Positions 17,904 through 27,395 are shown, numbered from the stretch's first letter. The stretch is 64,000 bases of DNA from Gemmatimonadota bacterium (GCA_016873995.1 VGVR01000004.1:62001-126000); one strand, 5' to 3'. The notes: a model not told the origin generated them from the letters alone. A program made the numbers and translations.

Positions 17904-20469
17904 TCAGGCGGCGACGATGCTGTCGCGAAGCGTCGAAGTAACGCTCCCCACGGCCGCGTCGAGATCCGTAACGAGCGCGGTGGCCTGCACGAGCTCGCCC
18001 CGCCTCCCCAGCTCTGCAATGCGATGAGCGATGTCCCGGATCCGGGGCAAGGCCAGCGTCACTGCCTCGTCCTCCAGGAGGTGCGCCCAGCGCTCCAGAC
18101 TGCCGGCATCGTGCGCATTCAATGCGCGGTGAATCGCCTCCAGCTGTTCGGGTGCCCGCTCGAGGAACGAGTTCACGATCGCCGCCAGCAAATCCTCGTT
18201 CCCGTCCGCCAGGTCGAGCGCGCGCGCCGGCTCGAAGTCGGCGAGCCGCCCCGTCCAACGTTGAATGGCTGCCTCGAGCTGGTCGGGATCGATAGGCTTG
18301 CTGACGTAGTCGTCCATCCCGGCGTCGAGGCACCGCTTCCGATCACCCTCCATCGCATGAGCGGTGACCGCGATGACAGGAAGCCGCCTCGATGTCTCGG
18401 ACTCCATCGCCCGGATCATCGCGGTGGCCTCGAAGCCGTCGACTTCGGGCATTTGCACGTCCATGAGCACGACGTCGAACTCGGCACGGCGCACCAGGTC
18501 CACGGCCTCGCGCCCGTTGTCGGCGACCGAGACGTCGTAGCCGCGCTTCCGCAGCAGCGCGACCGCGAGCATCTGATTGACCTTGTTGTCTTCGGCGAGC
18601 AGCACCCGGAGGTTCCGCCGCATAGGGTGATCCGTCACGTGCAAGGTGGTCACCGGCGCTGGCTCGAAAGAAAGCACCCGCACGTGCTGCTGAAGTGCTT
18701 CGCGGAGCTCCGTGGGAAGCACGGGCCGGGCGAGGTACCCCGCACGCACCTGCTCAGGGCGCCTCAAGCCCCAGGTGCCGCCTCGTTCCTTCGGTCGCTT
18801 CGAGGTGATGAGAACGAGGTCCTGCCGGCCGTACTCTGGTGATGCCAGGCGCTCGCCCATGGACGCGCCGTCCCGGGCACGGAGGTCTCCGTCGGCGATG
18901 ACGACGTCGAAGGCGAGTCCCGTGGCTCGAGCGGTCAGGATCTCCCCCAGGGCAGCCTCTACGGAGTCTACCGCAATGGGCCGAGCACCCCAGCGCCGGA
19001 GGTACTCGGAAAGCACGCGCCGACTCGTCGCACAGTCGTCGGCGATCAGGGCGGTGCGCCCCTGCAGCGTCGCTCCGCGCGTAGTTGCTTCCTCGGGGTC
19101 CACCGCCGTCCCAAGCCTTGCAGTGAACGCGAACGTGCTCCCTTCACCGTCTGCGCTCTCGACCCCCAGATGCCCGCCCATCATTCTGGCCAGTTCCGAG
19201 GATATCGCGAGCCCGAGTCCCGTCCCACCGAACTGACGTGTAGCAGACGTATTGGCCTGCGCGAACGCCGCGAAGATCCGTGCTTTCGCGTGATCCGGAA
19301 TCCCAACCCCCGTGTCACGCACCGAGAATTCCAGCGTGACCCCATCCGGGTGGCGCTCCCGTAGGGACACGCCCACGACGATCTCGCCACTCGGGGTGAA
19401 CTTCACCGCGTTTCCCACGAGGTTGACGAGGACCTGACGGAGCCGGCCCTCGTCCCCGACCAGGCGAGTGGGAACGTCCGGTGCTTGCTCGTACACGACG
19501 TCTACACCCCCGCTCACCCGACCGCGCGGCGAGCGCTTTCAGCGAGTCGGCAAGGCACTGCTCCAGGTGGAACGTGGACGGCACCAGCGCGAGGCGCCCG
19601 GATTGAATCTGGGAGAAGTCCAAGATGTCGGTGAGAATGTCGAGCAACGAGCGCGCGGATTCGTCGACGGCCCCGATGAACGCGCGCTGCTCCGGAGTGA
19701 GATCGGTGTCGAGGGCGAGGCCCGTCATGCCGAGTATGCCATTCAACGGCGTGCGGATCTCGTGGCTCATGTTCGCAAGGAAGTCGCTCTTGGCTCTGCT
19801 GGCCTCCTCCGCCGCCTCCTTGGCCGCCAGCAGCAACTCGCGCGATTCCCGGGACTGCGTGACGTCGCGACCGATCGCGTATACCTCGTTCTCGTCCGGC
19901 ACCGTCATGGCGTTCCACTGGATCCAGCGATATCCGCCGGACTTGTGACGCAACCGCACTTCGTAGCGGTCCACCGTCTCACCCTCACGCAAGCGTGCGG
20001 CCCGACGCGCAGCGTCTTCGCGGTCGGCCTCGACGACGAGATCGAGCGCCGTCAGCCCCCGCAGTTCGTCATACCCGTAACCGAGAACACGCTCGAAGCC
20101 GGGGTTGATACGGCGAAACGCGAGCGTGTCCAAGTCGAAGATCGCCAGTGCATCGGGCGACAGCGCGAAGAAGCGTTCGATTTGTGCGTCGAGGCGGCGG
20201 TCGAGATCGGCCCGTTGCAGTTCCTGGAGCTCGTGCTGCGTCTGACCGAGACGGAGCGCAAAGAGACCGAGCACCAGAGGCGCTGCATCGATGACCCAGA
20301 GCAGCGGCTGCGCCCTTTGAGCCTCGAGGAACGCGCCCACGGAGAGACCTCCGAGACCGAGCCCGACGGTGAGCAGCGTCCCTATGAACGGAAACACCGC
20401 ACCGAAGGCCGCGCCGTAGAGTGCGTAGCGCAGCGGGGGCGAACGACCCCCTCCCAACCCCTTCGACAT
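17904..20469 (-). pseudogene. hybrid sensor histidine kinase (TM-PAS-HisKA-HATPase-REC-REC-Hpt) broken by a one-base frameshift
   Basis: Two overlapping minus frames (20469 to about 19512, and about 19517 to 17904) make one kinase of about 850 residues. First part: two membrane helices (about 15-70), a PAS domain (about 90-215) and HisKA with FLANMSHEIRTPLNG (His about 234). Second part: ATPase domain (GDEGRLRQVLVNLVGNAVKF, DTGVGIPD, GGTGLGLAIS), a degenerate receiver, a good receiver (LAEDNKVN, VLMDVQMPEVDG, VSKPI) and an Hpt-like C-terminus. At the join the minus strand has GAGCGGGGGTGTA; dropping one G restores a continuous frame (SGERGVDVVYEQAP). So an extra G in a G5 run is the whole defect, either a real mutation or a homopolymer error. 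The Hpt motif reads AHLLEDEA where HSLKGSA is usual. Confidence 0.88.
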
Positions 20470-20611
20470 CGTAGGTTCTTCTCTTCGCCTTGGGGAGGCT
20501 GGCTAAGAGCGCCACCTGCGAGCGTATTGTGCGGGACTCCCACGCGGGCGTCAAACCCCGTCCGCCTTCGTCGCGCCTGGCGCCGAAACGGGGGCTCCGC
20601 GAAGCTGGGGC

Positions 20612-21535
20612 ATGTTTCCTAGCATTCGAGGCCTGACGATCGCCCTGACGGGTGCGTGGCTTGGCACATCCGCAGCCGCCCTCGCCGCCCAGACACCGAC
20701 GCCCGTCGACTCGGTACGGCTGCTCCGCAACCTCTCCATACTTGCGCACGACTCCATGGAGGGGCGCGCGCCCGGAACCGCGGGAAGCCAGCGTGCGAGA
20801 TCGTTCCTCGAGCGGGAGGTCGCCGCGACGGGGGCCAGTGCAGGGCCCGGTGGGTTCGCGAGGGCCTTCACCTGGGCGGACGGGGACGGCGTCAACCTGG
20901 TGGGAATCGTGCCGGGCCGGGGAGCGTCGAGCGACGTGGTCGTCCTCACCGCGCATTACGACCACCTCGGCGTGCGGGACGGCCAGATCTTCAACGGAAC
21001 GGACGACAACGCCTCGGGTGCCGCCGCGCTGATCGAGATCACGCGGCAGGTGGTCGCGCGTCCGCTGCAGCACACGCTGGTGGTCGCGCTCTTGGATGCC
21101 GAAGAGCGGGGATCGAGGGGCGCGCGCGCCCTCGTCGCCTCACCGCCCGTGCCCCTCGAGCGCATGGCGGTGAACGTCAACTTGGATATGGTCGCCCGCA
21201 CGGATGGGGTGCTCTGGGCAGGAGGTGCGTATCACACGCCAGGCCTCCGTCCCATTCTGGAGAGGGTCGCCGCCGAGGCACCGCTCACGCTCCGGCTCGG
21301 TCACGATCGCCCCGGTGCGCCCGAGGGAGACGACTGGACCAACCAGTCCGATCACGGCGTCTTCCATGCGCTGGGGATTCCGTTCGTCTATTTCGGCGTC
21401 GAAGATCACCCCGACTACCACCGCCCGACCGATGACTTCGAGCGCGTGGACCCGGGCGAGTACGTGGCCTCCGTTCGCACGATCCTGCTCGGACTCCGGG
21501 CCCTCGATGCGGCGCTCCCGCTCGGCTCGCCCTGA
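20612..21535 (+). CDS. secreted M28-family zinc peptidase
   Basis: A 307-residue exported aminopeptidase. After a signal peptide (about 1-26) the co-catalytic zinc site is complete: His-Asp in LTAHYDHLG, Asp in GTDDNASG, the Glu-Glu pair in LDAEERGSRG, Asp in VNLDMVAR and His in DHPDYHRPTDDF. The segment DWTNQSDHGVFHALGIPFVYFGVEDH is typical of the family. It is divergent from the hybrid kinase gene. Confidence 0.93.
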   Translation: MFPSIRGLTIALTGAWLGTSAAALAAQTPTPVDSVRLLRNLSILAHDSMEGRAPGTAGSQRARSFLEREVAATGASAGPGGFARAFTWADGDGVNLVGIVPGRGASSDVVVLTAHYDHLGVRDGQIFNGTDDNASGAAALIEITRQVVARPLQHTLVVALLDAEERGSRGARALVASPPVPLERMAVNVNLDMVARTDGVLWAGGAYHTPGLRPILERVAAEAPLTLRLGHDRPGAPEGDDWTNQSDHGVFHALGIPFVYFGVEDHPDYHRPTDDFERVDPGEYVASVRTILLGLRALDAALPLGSP

Positions 21536-21562
21536 CCCTCGTCGCTCCCCACTCTGCCCTGC

Positions 21563-21967
21563 TTGAGCGAGCATCGAGCTTCGCAAGCGATTCCGGTCGT
21601 GGCGGCCGTGATCCGCAGGAATGGCCGTTACCTGCTCGGCCTACGACCACGCTCGAAGCGGCACGGAGGCCTCTGGGAGTTCCCGGGCGGAAAGGTCCAC
21701 GCGGGCGAGTCGCAGCTGGATGCTGCCCGGCGCGAGCTCGCCGAAGAGCTCGGGGTCGAGGTCACGTCGCTGGGCGCGCCGCTCCTCTCCGTTCACGACG
21801 AAGGCTCCCCCTTCGTGATCGAGTTCATCGAGGTCGTGATGGTGGGCACGCCGGCCGCCCACGAGCACGAAGCGATCGGGTGGTTCTCGATTGACGAGCT
21901 CCGCGGCATGGCGCTGGCTCCTGCCGACGCGCGCTTCGTGGCGCAGCTCGCCGGCGGGCGCGGTTAG
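21563..21967 (+). CDS. mutT: Nudix hydrolase, MutT-like 8-oxo-dGTP diphosphatase
   Basis: A 134-residue protein with a full Nudix box, GGKVHAGESQLDAARRELAEELGV (the GX5EX7REUXEEXGU pattern, about residues 42-65), preceded by LWEFPGGK as in MutT/(8-oxo)-dGTPases. The start is a TTG at 21563. Its end overlaps the convergent RsmF-like gene by 4 bases. Substrate inferred from motif context only. Confidence 0.88.
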   Translation: MSEHRASQAIPVVAAVIRRNGRYLLGLRPRSKRHGGLWEFPGGKVHAGESQLDAARRELAEELGVEVTSLGAPLLSVHDEGSPFVIEFIEVVMVGTPAAHEHEAIGWFSIDELRGMALAPADARFVAQLAGGRG

Positions 21968-23412
21968 GCCGCCCCGACTCGGTCGATCGACTTCGCCAAC
22001 TCGAGCGCGCGCGCCTTCGGCACGTGGCTCACGAGACCCGCCCGCGTACAGAGCCCCCGCCCCACGACCTCTCCCTCGTACCGTAGGGCCACGGCACCGG
22101 GCTTGCCGCCCTCGGGCACGGACCCCGGCTCCCCCCGCAGCACGCCAAGGAGCGCCGTGCGGTCGAGGTCGGCCGCGGAGCGTATGCTCTTGGTGGCGTA
22201 CCGGAGGAACTCGTTGGTGGCGCGTGGACGTCCGTGGGTGTCGAGCTCGATCGCACGCAGCCCTATGGAAACCGTCCGCCACCCATTGGGCGCCCAGGCT
22301 TCCATGGGCCACTCGCCGCACGTGTGCACCCAGATCGTGTCGCCTCGTAACGTCCACTGGCAATCCGCCAGCGCATCGTCTGTGATGCCGTGCCTGCTCC
22401 GCACCTCCGCGAGGCTGTCGTCTACGATGCGCCGAGCCTCGTCGGCGTCCCGCGCGTCGCCGGGGTACCGCACTGGAACAGGCGACCACCCGCGCCTCGA
22501 CGATTCCGACGGCACGTCTCCCTCGAGCCGCCGCAGCTTGGCCAGGAAGAGGCCGCCGGAGTCGAGGTGATGGGGGTAGATGCGCGCGGCCAGCTCGAGT
22601 CGCTCGTCATAGACTTGGCCCTCGAAGGCGGTGAGCCCGGGCGCGTGGGGGACGTCGAGGTCGAGCGGCACGATTTCCACGGGCGCGTCCCTCATCACTG
22701 CACTCACGGTCGCCTCGTTCTCCTCCGGAGCGAACGTGCACGTGACGTACAGGATCTCCCCGCCCGGTCGCGTGAGCCGCACGGCCCTGTCGAGCAGCGA
22801 CCGCTGCGACCTGGTGATGTAAGCGCGGAACGCCTTCGACTGGTTGGGCACTTCGCCCGACCTGCGCCGGAGCGTGCCCTCGCCCGAGCAGGGCGCATCG
22901 ACCAGCGCGCGATCGAAGAGCGCTCCTTCTGGAAACGAACGCCCGTCGCCCGCGACCACCATCACGTTCGTCACGCACAGTCGGTAGAGATTCCCGAGGA
23001 GGCCGCGTATACGCCGCTCGTCGATCTCGCACCCGACCAAGCAGCCTTCGGACCGCATGAGCTCGGACATGTGCGTTGCCTTGCCGCCGGGAGATGCGCA
23101 CAGGTCGAGGACGCGCTCTCCCGGCCTGGGAGCGAGCGCTGGGGCCGCGACGCCCGTCGACGCCTGCTGCACGTAGAGCAGGCCAGACCAGTGCTCGAAC
23201 GTGTGCGAGAGCGGGCGCGGGCCGTCTTCCACCAGGAAGTACGTCGGGAGGGCGTCGAGCGCCCGCACGCGAAATCCCTGTCGGGCCAACCGGGCGAGCA
23301 GGTCGGCTTCGTCGACGCGCCCGCTTCGCAGGCGGAAGACCGTCGGCTCCGGCCGGGATGCCGCGTCCAGGAAGCGGCGCCACTCCGGGATGATGCCGCT
23401 GTAGCGCTCCAG
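21964..23412 (-). CDS. RsmB/NOP (RsmF-like) RNA 5-methylcytosine methyltransferase with unusual start
   Basis: An SAM-dependent rRNA m5C methyltransferase. Motifs: VLDLCASPGGKATHMSELM (SAM binding), GCEIDERR, the catalytic DAPCSGEGTLRR and second cysteine in LYVTCTFAPEENE, and a C-terminal PUA-like region (GRGLCTRAGLVSHVPKARALELA). A TTG at 23289 would start inside a conserved domain; the frame stays coding upstream (ERYSGIIPEWRRFLDAASRP and on), as in homologues, back to about 23410. No ATG, GTG or TTG exists there, so the likely start is a CTG at 23412 or 23418. The gene starts about 50 bases after the GroES-like gene on the same strand. Confidence 0.85.
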   Translation of the reverse strand: MERYSGIIPEWRRFLDAASRPEPTVFRLRSGRVDEADLLARLARQGFRVRALDALPTYFLVEDGPRPLSHTFEHWSGLLYVQQASTGVAAPALAPRPGERVLDLCASPGGKATHMSELMRSEGCLVGCEIDERRIRGLLGNLYRLCVTNVMVVAGDGRSFPEGALFDRALVDAPCSGEGTLRRRSGEVPNQSKAFRAYITRSQRSLLDRAVRLTRPGGEILYVTCTFAPEENEATVSAVMRDAPVEIVPLDLDVPHAPGLTAFEGQVYDERLELAARIYPHHLDSGGLFLAKLRRLEGDVPSESSRRGWSPVPVRYPGDARDADEARRIVDDSLAEVRSRHGITDDALADCQWTLRGDTIWVHTCGEWPMEAWAPNGWRTVSIGLRAIELDTHGRPRATNEFLRYATKSIRSAADLDRTALLGVLRGEPGSVPEGGKPGAVALRYEGEVVGRGLCTRAGLVSHVPKARALELAKSIDRVGAA

Positions 23413-23464
23413 CTCCAGTCGCGCCGGGGCCCGTGCAGCTCGCTCGGGCGCCGAGCCCTTCCGG

Positions 23465-23848
23465 TCAGTAGGGAAGGCCCGCGTCCTCGTCTTCCTCGCG
23501 TACGAGCGTCAGGATCGCCGCCTGGGGCACGACCAGGTACTTCTGCCCCTCGAACGTGATCTCCACGGACGCCTTACGGAAGAAGATGGCATAGTCGCCA
23601 ACCCGCGCCTGCAGCGGCACGTACCTCGGCTCCGCTCCGCCGATCTTCCATGGCTCCTGGTCCAGCTCGGTGGGCGCTGACACCGCGTGTCCCGGCCCGG
23701 TCGCCATGACCTTGCCACCCTGCACCGCCTGGCTGTCCACGGCGGTGGCGGGCAAGTAGAGACCGACCTTGGTGCGATCCTCGCCCTCCTCAGGCTGGAT
23801 CAGCACGCGGTCACCCACGACGATGAGGCGCTTCCTCGGATTGGCCAT
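23465..23848 (-). CDS. GroES-family co-chaperonin (long form)
   Basis: A 127-residue Cpn10-like protein: KRLIVVGDRVLIQPEEGEDRTKVGLYLPA at the start, GKVMATGPG in the middle and VGDYAIFFRKASVEITFEGQKYLVV near the end. It is longer than classical GroES (about 97), with an insertion (SAPTELDQEPWKIGGAEPRYVP) and an acidic C-terminal tail. It stands without groEL, so it is probably a second, divergent copy. The ATG at 23848 is the first conserved start; the open frame further upstream is the antisense of the YeeE gene. Confidence 0.82.
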   Translation of the reverse strand: MANPRKRLIVVGDRVLIQPEEGEDRTKVGLYLPATAVDSQAVQGGKVMATGPGHAVSAPTELDQEPWKIGGAEPRYVPLQARVGDYAIFFRKASVEITFEGQKYLVVPQAAILTLVREEDEDAGLPY

Positions 23849-23923
23849 TGCCGGAAGTTCGACGGTCGGCGGGGATTCCCCAAGGGGTGCCGCCGCCGGC
23901 CCGCTCTTACTATCGTCTGCGCC

Positions 23924-24487
23924 ATGCTCGACGCCCTGCGCAGCCCGTGGCCTTGGTGGGTCGCCGGCCCCCTCATCGGACTCGTCGTCCTCTTCGTGTT
24001 CTGGTACGGCGGGAGGAAATGGGGGGTCTCGCAGAGCCTGCAGCACATCTGCGCAGCTACGCTCCCCCGCGGGATCGAGTACTTCCGCTACGATTGGCGG
24101 AAGGACGGATCCTGGAACCTGGCGATGGTGGCGGGCGTCGTGCTCGGGGGGTTCATCGGCGGCCGCGTTCTGTCGGGACCCGACGACGTCGTGGCCATCT
24201 CGGAGGCCACCCGCGCCGATCTCATCGGTTTCGGCATCACGGACTTCACGGGGCTCGTGCCGTCGGACCTCTTCTCGTTCCAGGCGCTGCTCACCCCCAC
24301 GGGTGTCGCCCTCGTCATCGGCGGCGGATTCCTCGTCGGCTTCGGTGCGCGCTGGGCGAATGGCTGCACCTCTGGCCATGCGATCTCGGGCCTGGCGACG
24401 CTCCAGCCATCGTCCCTGCTCGCCGTGATTGGGTTCTTCTTGGGTGGGCTGATTTCAGCGCATTTCCTCCTGCCGCTTCTCTTCTGA
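23924..24487 (+). CDS. YeeE/YedE-family transporter, first half
   Basis: A 187-residue polytopic membrane protein with the YeeE/YedE signature GFGARWANGCTSGHAISGLATL (Cys about 150). The family (TsuA) imports thiosulfate through conserved cysteines; here the transporter is split over two genes, this and the following DUF6691 gene. About five hydrophobic helices are visible. It is divergent from groES, with 75 bases between. The two genes overlap (TGATG), so translation is coupled. A role in sulfur uptake would fit the cysteine-biosynthesis genes elsewhere in the window, but the substrate is inferred. Confidence 0.85.
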   Translation: MLDALRSPWPWWVAGPLIGLVVLFVFWYGGRKWGVSQSLQHICAATLPRGIEYFRYDWRKDGSWNLAMVAGVVLGGFIGGRVLSGPDDVVAISEATRADLIGFGITDFTGLVPSDLFSFQALLTPTGVALVIGGGFLVGFGARWANGCTSGHAISGLATLQPSSLLAVIGFFLGGLISAHFLLPLLF

Positions 24488-24960
24488 TGCCTGCCGCAAC
24501 GTCCGCGCCGGCGGAAAAGCACGAGCAGGCCCGTAGCGCCGAGTCGCTCGTAGTCTACCTGCTCCTCGGGCTCTTCCTCGGCATCGTCTTCTTGAAGTCG
24601 GAAGTCGCGTCCTGGTTCAGGATCCAGGAGATGTTCCGCTTCCAGGCTTTTCGCATGTACGGCGTCATCGGCGGCGCGGTCGCGGTCGGTGCACTCGGAG
24701 TGGCGCTACTGAAGCGTACGGGCGCGCTGACGATCCGCGGCGAGCCGATCCAGTTTCCGGATGCGGAGGAGCGGCGCCCCGGCATCCGCCATTTCGCCGG
24801 CGGCACCTGCTTCGGACTCGGCTGGGGACTGCTGGGCGCTTGCCCGGGGCCGATCTACGCCCTGTTGGGGAGCGGGCTCGGCGTCATGCTGGTGGCGCTG
24901 GTGTCGGCCCTCGCAGGCGCGTGGGTGTACGGCCTCCTGCGCCCCGAGCTCCCGCATTGA
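24487..24960 (+). CDS. DUF6691 / YeeE-YedE second half
   Basis: A 157-residue membrane protein with about four helices and the motif RHFAGGTCFGLGWGLLGACPGP, whose cysteines match the second half-site of YeeE transporters. It starts on the last base of the previous gene's stop codon. Pairs of this kind are widespread in Proteobacteria and Gemmatimonadota and often linked to sulfur transfer. Confidence 0.85.
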   Translation: MPAATSAPAEKHEQARSAESLVVYLLLGLFLGIVFLKSEVASWFRIQEMFRFQAFRMYGVIGGAVAVGALGVALLKRTGALTIRGEPIQFPDAEERRPGIRHFAGGTCFGLGWGLLGACPGPIYALLGSGLGVMLVALVSALAGAWVYGLLRPELPH

Positions 24961-24980
24961 CCCCGCCTCACCCGGGCGCC

Positions 24981-25016
24981 AAAAAAAGCCCCGGGCGGCA
25001 CCGACCACCCGGGGCT
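24981..25016 (-). terminator. intrinsic terminator oriented on the minus strand, without an obvious upstream gene
   Basis: Arms AGCCCCGGG (24987-24995) and CCCGGGGCT (25008-25016) with a 12-base loop; on the minus strand it ends in seven T. It lies just after the plus-strand YeeE pair but points the other way, and no minus-strand gene lies to its right before 26.8 kb. It may end an antisense or small RNA, or act weakly in the plus direction. Confidence 0.6.
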
Positions 25017-25190
25017 GAGCCGTCGAAGGCGGTCCCCCACTTCCCGTCCCGACCCCACCTGCCTCAGCACGCGGCTCATCCCATGGGACAGGAATACCGC
25101 CCCAATGGTTGCCTCTCATGGCCGACCGGACTTGCCGCACAGCGCCGCCGCTCGCCATTCATTGACGTCCCCCTGGAAGGAGTTCATCCC

Positions 25191-25553
25191 ATGATTCGAC
25201 GCGCGTTTCTCGGCTTTTCCGTGGCCTTGGCCCTGACAGCCTGGTCCGCCCCCGCAGCAGCCCAGGCGGTCGCCGGCACCTGGCTACTCGACGTCACCCT
25301 GGACGCAGGCAGCGGTCGGGCATCCTTCGTCCTGCAGACCCAGGGGAACGCGATCACGGGGACCTACTCGGGCGTGCTGGGCGACCAAGACGTCACCGGT
25401 ACGATCGAGGGCTCCAACGTCACCTTTGGGTTCGAGTCTCCGGACGCCGGCAAGGTCACGTTCGAGGGAGTGATCGACGGCGACAAGATGGAGGGCACGT
25501 GCGAGTACGGTGCGCTGGGCACGGGTTCTTTCAGCGGCAGTCGGTCTCGCTGA
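25191..25553 (+). CDS. small exported beta-rich protein
   Basis: A 120-residue secreted protein: signal peptide (about 1-25, APAAAQA), then VAGTWLLDV, FVLQTQGNAITGTYSGVLG and VTGTIEGSNVTFGFE, repeating strand-turn-strand units with Gly-Thr turns. Such small proteins are frequent in Gemmatimonadota and Bacteroidota and have no established function. The start ATG at 25191 has GGAAGGAG at good spacing. The end overlaps the frame of the next gene. Confidence 0.75.
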   Translation: MIRRAFLGFSVALALTAWSAPAAAQAVAGTWLLDVTLDAGSGRASFVLQTQGNAITGTYSGVLGDQDVTGTIEGSNVTFGFESPDAGKVTFEGVIDGDKMEGTCEYGALGTGSFSGSRSR

Positions 25554-25561
25554 GACTCGGC

Positions 25562-26767
25562 GTGCGAGCGTACGGATGGTCCCTCCTGCTGGCGGCGTGC
25601 GTCTGCCCCGTGGCTGCGCAGGCGCCCGCTAACTTCGCCGCCGTGGAGCTCGGGCGCTCACGCGACTGCGTGGGTATCCTGGCGCGGGTCGAACGGCTGA
25701 ACGCCCAGCTCGCCCCGTTCGCCGAGCGCTCCCAACGCTTGCTCGCGATCGGGCAGGCCGTCACGCTCGAGGAGCGCGAGGTCATGGACTCCCTCCGCTC
25801 GTCCGACCCGGTCGAGGCGAGGGTGCACGCCTGGTTCGTCGCAGACGGCCAGCTGGCGCAACAGTACGTCGCCTCCCGCACCCCCGCGTTGATCGAGCAG
25901 CGGAGCGTTGCCAAGGACAGCGTCGAGGCGATGCTACGCGCGGAGCTCGAGGGCCTTCAGGCCGGCGCCGACTCCGTGCTCGCGTCGACCGGGACCCTGG
26001 GACAGGAGGCCGGCAACTGCTCGGGCGCGGTCTTCATTCGGCCCGCCGTGCTCGAGTCGTGCCAATCGGTCGAGAGCCCCGTCTGCGAGGCGGCGCGGGA
26101 CAGTGCGAGGGTTGCGGATTTCCGTTTCGTCGACTCGGCCGACGTTCTCTGGGGACTCCAGGAGCTGAGAGCTTGGAGCGCACCCGGCGCGCTGCAGGTG
26201 TCGTCCACCGGGCAGCTCGGCGGCGCGCGCACCGTCGGTCTCACGCGCGCTGCGAACGTCGTCGTGACGCTCGCCTTCGGCCCACGGCTCCGTCGCCGCG
26301 CGAATCTCACCTCCAGCGAGACCACCCACACGACTGCGCTCATCGACTCGCTCGGCTTCGGAGGCTCCCACCCCGAGGTTCTGTTCACGCCCTCTCTCGC
26401 CGTGCAGGCGACCTTGCCCACGGCGCTCGGGGGGGAGACCCGCTACGTGTTGCACTTCGGCACGCCTGAAGAAGCGGACATCCTGTGGGCGGCTGATGCC
26501 GGGACCGGCGCTCCGATCGAAGGCATGATCGACCTGGGTCCGGCCCAGCTCTCCAAGCTCCAGGCGGGTGAGCCACTCGCGCTCACTGCGCTTCGCCCAA
26601 CCAGTACCGGCGCGAACGAGCCCGTGTACTCGATCGAGCTCACCTCGCTCAACCAAGAGCCTGCCGTCGGCACCCTCATCGCGTACATGGCGGCGCAGCT
26701 CGGAAGCGATCTGGCGCAGCTGATTCCTCCGGCACCCGCCCAGCCCCCGTCCCCCTCGCCCCGGTAG
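25562..26767 (+). CDS. exported hypothetical protein
   Basis: About 401 residues from a GTG at 25562, chosen because a signal peptide (GWSLLLAACVCPVAAQA) follows at once. The body has a helical, Glu/Arg-rich middle (about 40-130) with four cysteines (NCSGA, SCQSVESPVC) and then a beta-rich C-terminal part. No family was recognised. It starts 8 bases after the previous gene and may be co-transcribed with it. Confidence 0.65.
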   Translation: MRAYGWSLLLAACVCPVAAQAPANFAAVELGRSRDCVGILARVERLNAQLAPFAERSQRLLAIGQAVTLEEREVMDSLRSSDPVEARVHAWFVADGQLAQQYVASRTPALIEQRSVAKDSVEAMLRAELEGLQAGADSVLASTGTLGQEAGNCSGAVFIRPAVLESCQSVESPVCEAARDSARVADFRFVDSADVLWGLQELRAWSAPGALQVSSTGQLGGARTVGLTRAANVVVTLAFGPRLRRRANLTSSETTHTTALIDSLGFGGSHPEVLFTPSLAVQATLPTALGGETRYVLHFGTPEEADILWAADAGTGAPIEGMIDLGPAQLSKLQAGEPLALTALRPTSTGANEPVYSIELTSLNQEPAVGTLIAYMAAQLGSDLAQLIPPAPAQPPSPSPR

Positions 26768-26786
26768 GCCCCTCCTACCGACCGCC

Positions 26787-27395
26787 TTACCGGATCTGCG
26801 AACCGCCCTGTCGGTCGTCCACGACGAAGCGGTCACGCGCAGGCATGATCACGGCCGGCAAGGTCTGCGCGTCCATCTCGGCGTCCGCCGCAACGACGCC
26901 GTTACGGTGGAGGATGTAGGCGATGACCGCGTACGTCTGATTCGGCGTGAGCACACCCGGGGTGAGCTGGGGCATCGCACGCGAGATGTAGTCGTACAGG
27001 GTCGTCGCGTACGGCCAGTACCCACCCACGGTCACGCTCCCCGGCCACGCTTCCCACGGGTCGCTCCCCACCAAGACGTCGTTCGGACCCTCCGTACCGG
27101 TCGGGCCGTGGCATGCCACGCAGTAGGTCATGAACACCACTTCGCCCTCTGCCACCGTGCCCTTCCCCGCGGGCAGGCCCTCCCCGTCGGGCTTCACGTC
27201 CGTGTCCCAGCGCGCGACCCGGGCAGCGGACGCCTCGGCGCCGAACCCGAACCGGCGCGGCGCCTGCTCCGGGAGCGCATAGGCGATGTCCGCAAACGAC
27301 TCGTCGGCCGGCGTGCCCGGTGCGTCTGCAGGTCCAGCGCAACCTACGAGCATCCACGATGCTGCGAGTGTGACCGCTGCAGCCGTTGGCCTCAT
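26787..27395 (-). CDS. cytochrome c lipoprotein, SoxD-like partner of the sulfite dehydrogenase
   Basis: A 202-residue protein with a lipoprotein signal (SWMLVGCAGP) and a single-haem cytochrome c domain: MTYCVACHGPTG with the CVACH haem site (about residue 103) and probable Met ligand in SRAMPQLTPGVL, then NQTYAVIAYILHRN. Its ATG overlaps the TGA of the SoxC-like gene (ATGA), so the two are made together. By analogy with SoxCD the cytochrome takes the electrons from sulfite oxidation. Confidence 0.85.
   Translation of the reverse strand: MRPTAAAVTLAASWMLVGCAGPADAPGTPADESFADIAYALPEQAPRRFGFGAEASAARVARWDTDVKPDGEGLPAGKGTVAEGEVVFMTYCVACHGPTGTEGPNDVLVGSDPWEAWPGSVTVGGYWPYATTLYDYISRAMPQLTPGVLTPNQTYAVIAYILHRNGVVAADAEMDAQTLPAVIMPARDRFVVDDRQGGSQIR

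Noticed and set aside
23849-24379. N-terminal extension of the GroES-like protein to 304 residues
   Set aside because: The extension is the antisense of the YeeE gene and lacks any chaperonin motif.
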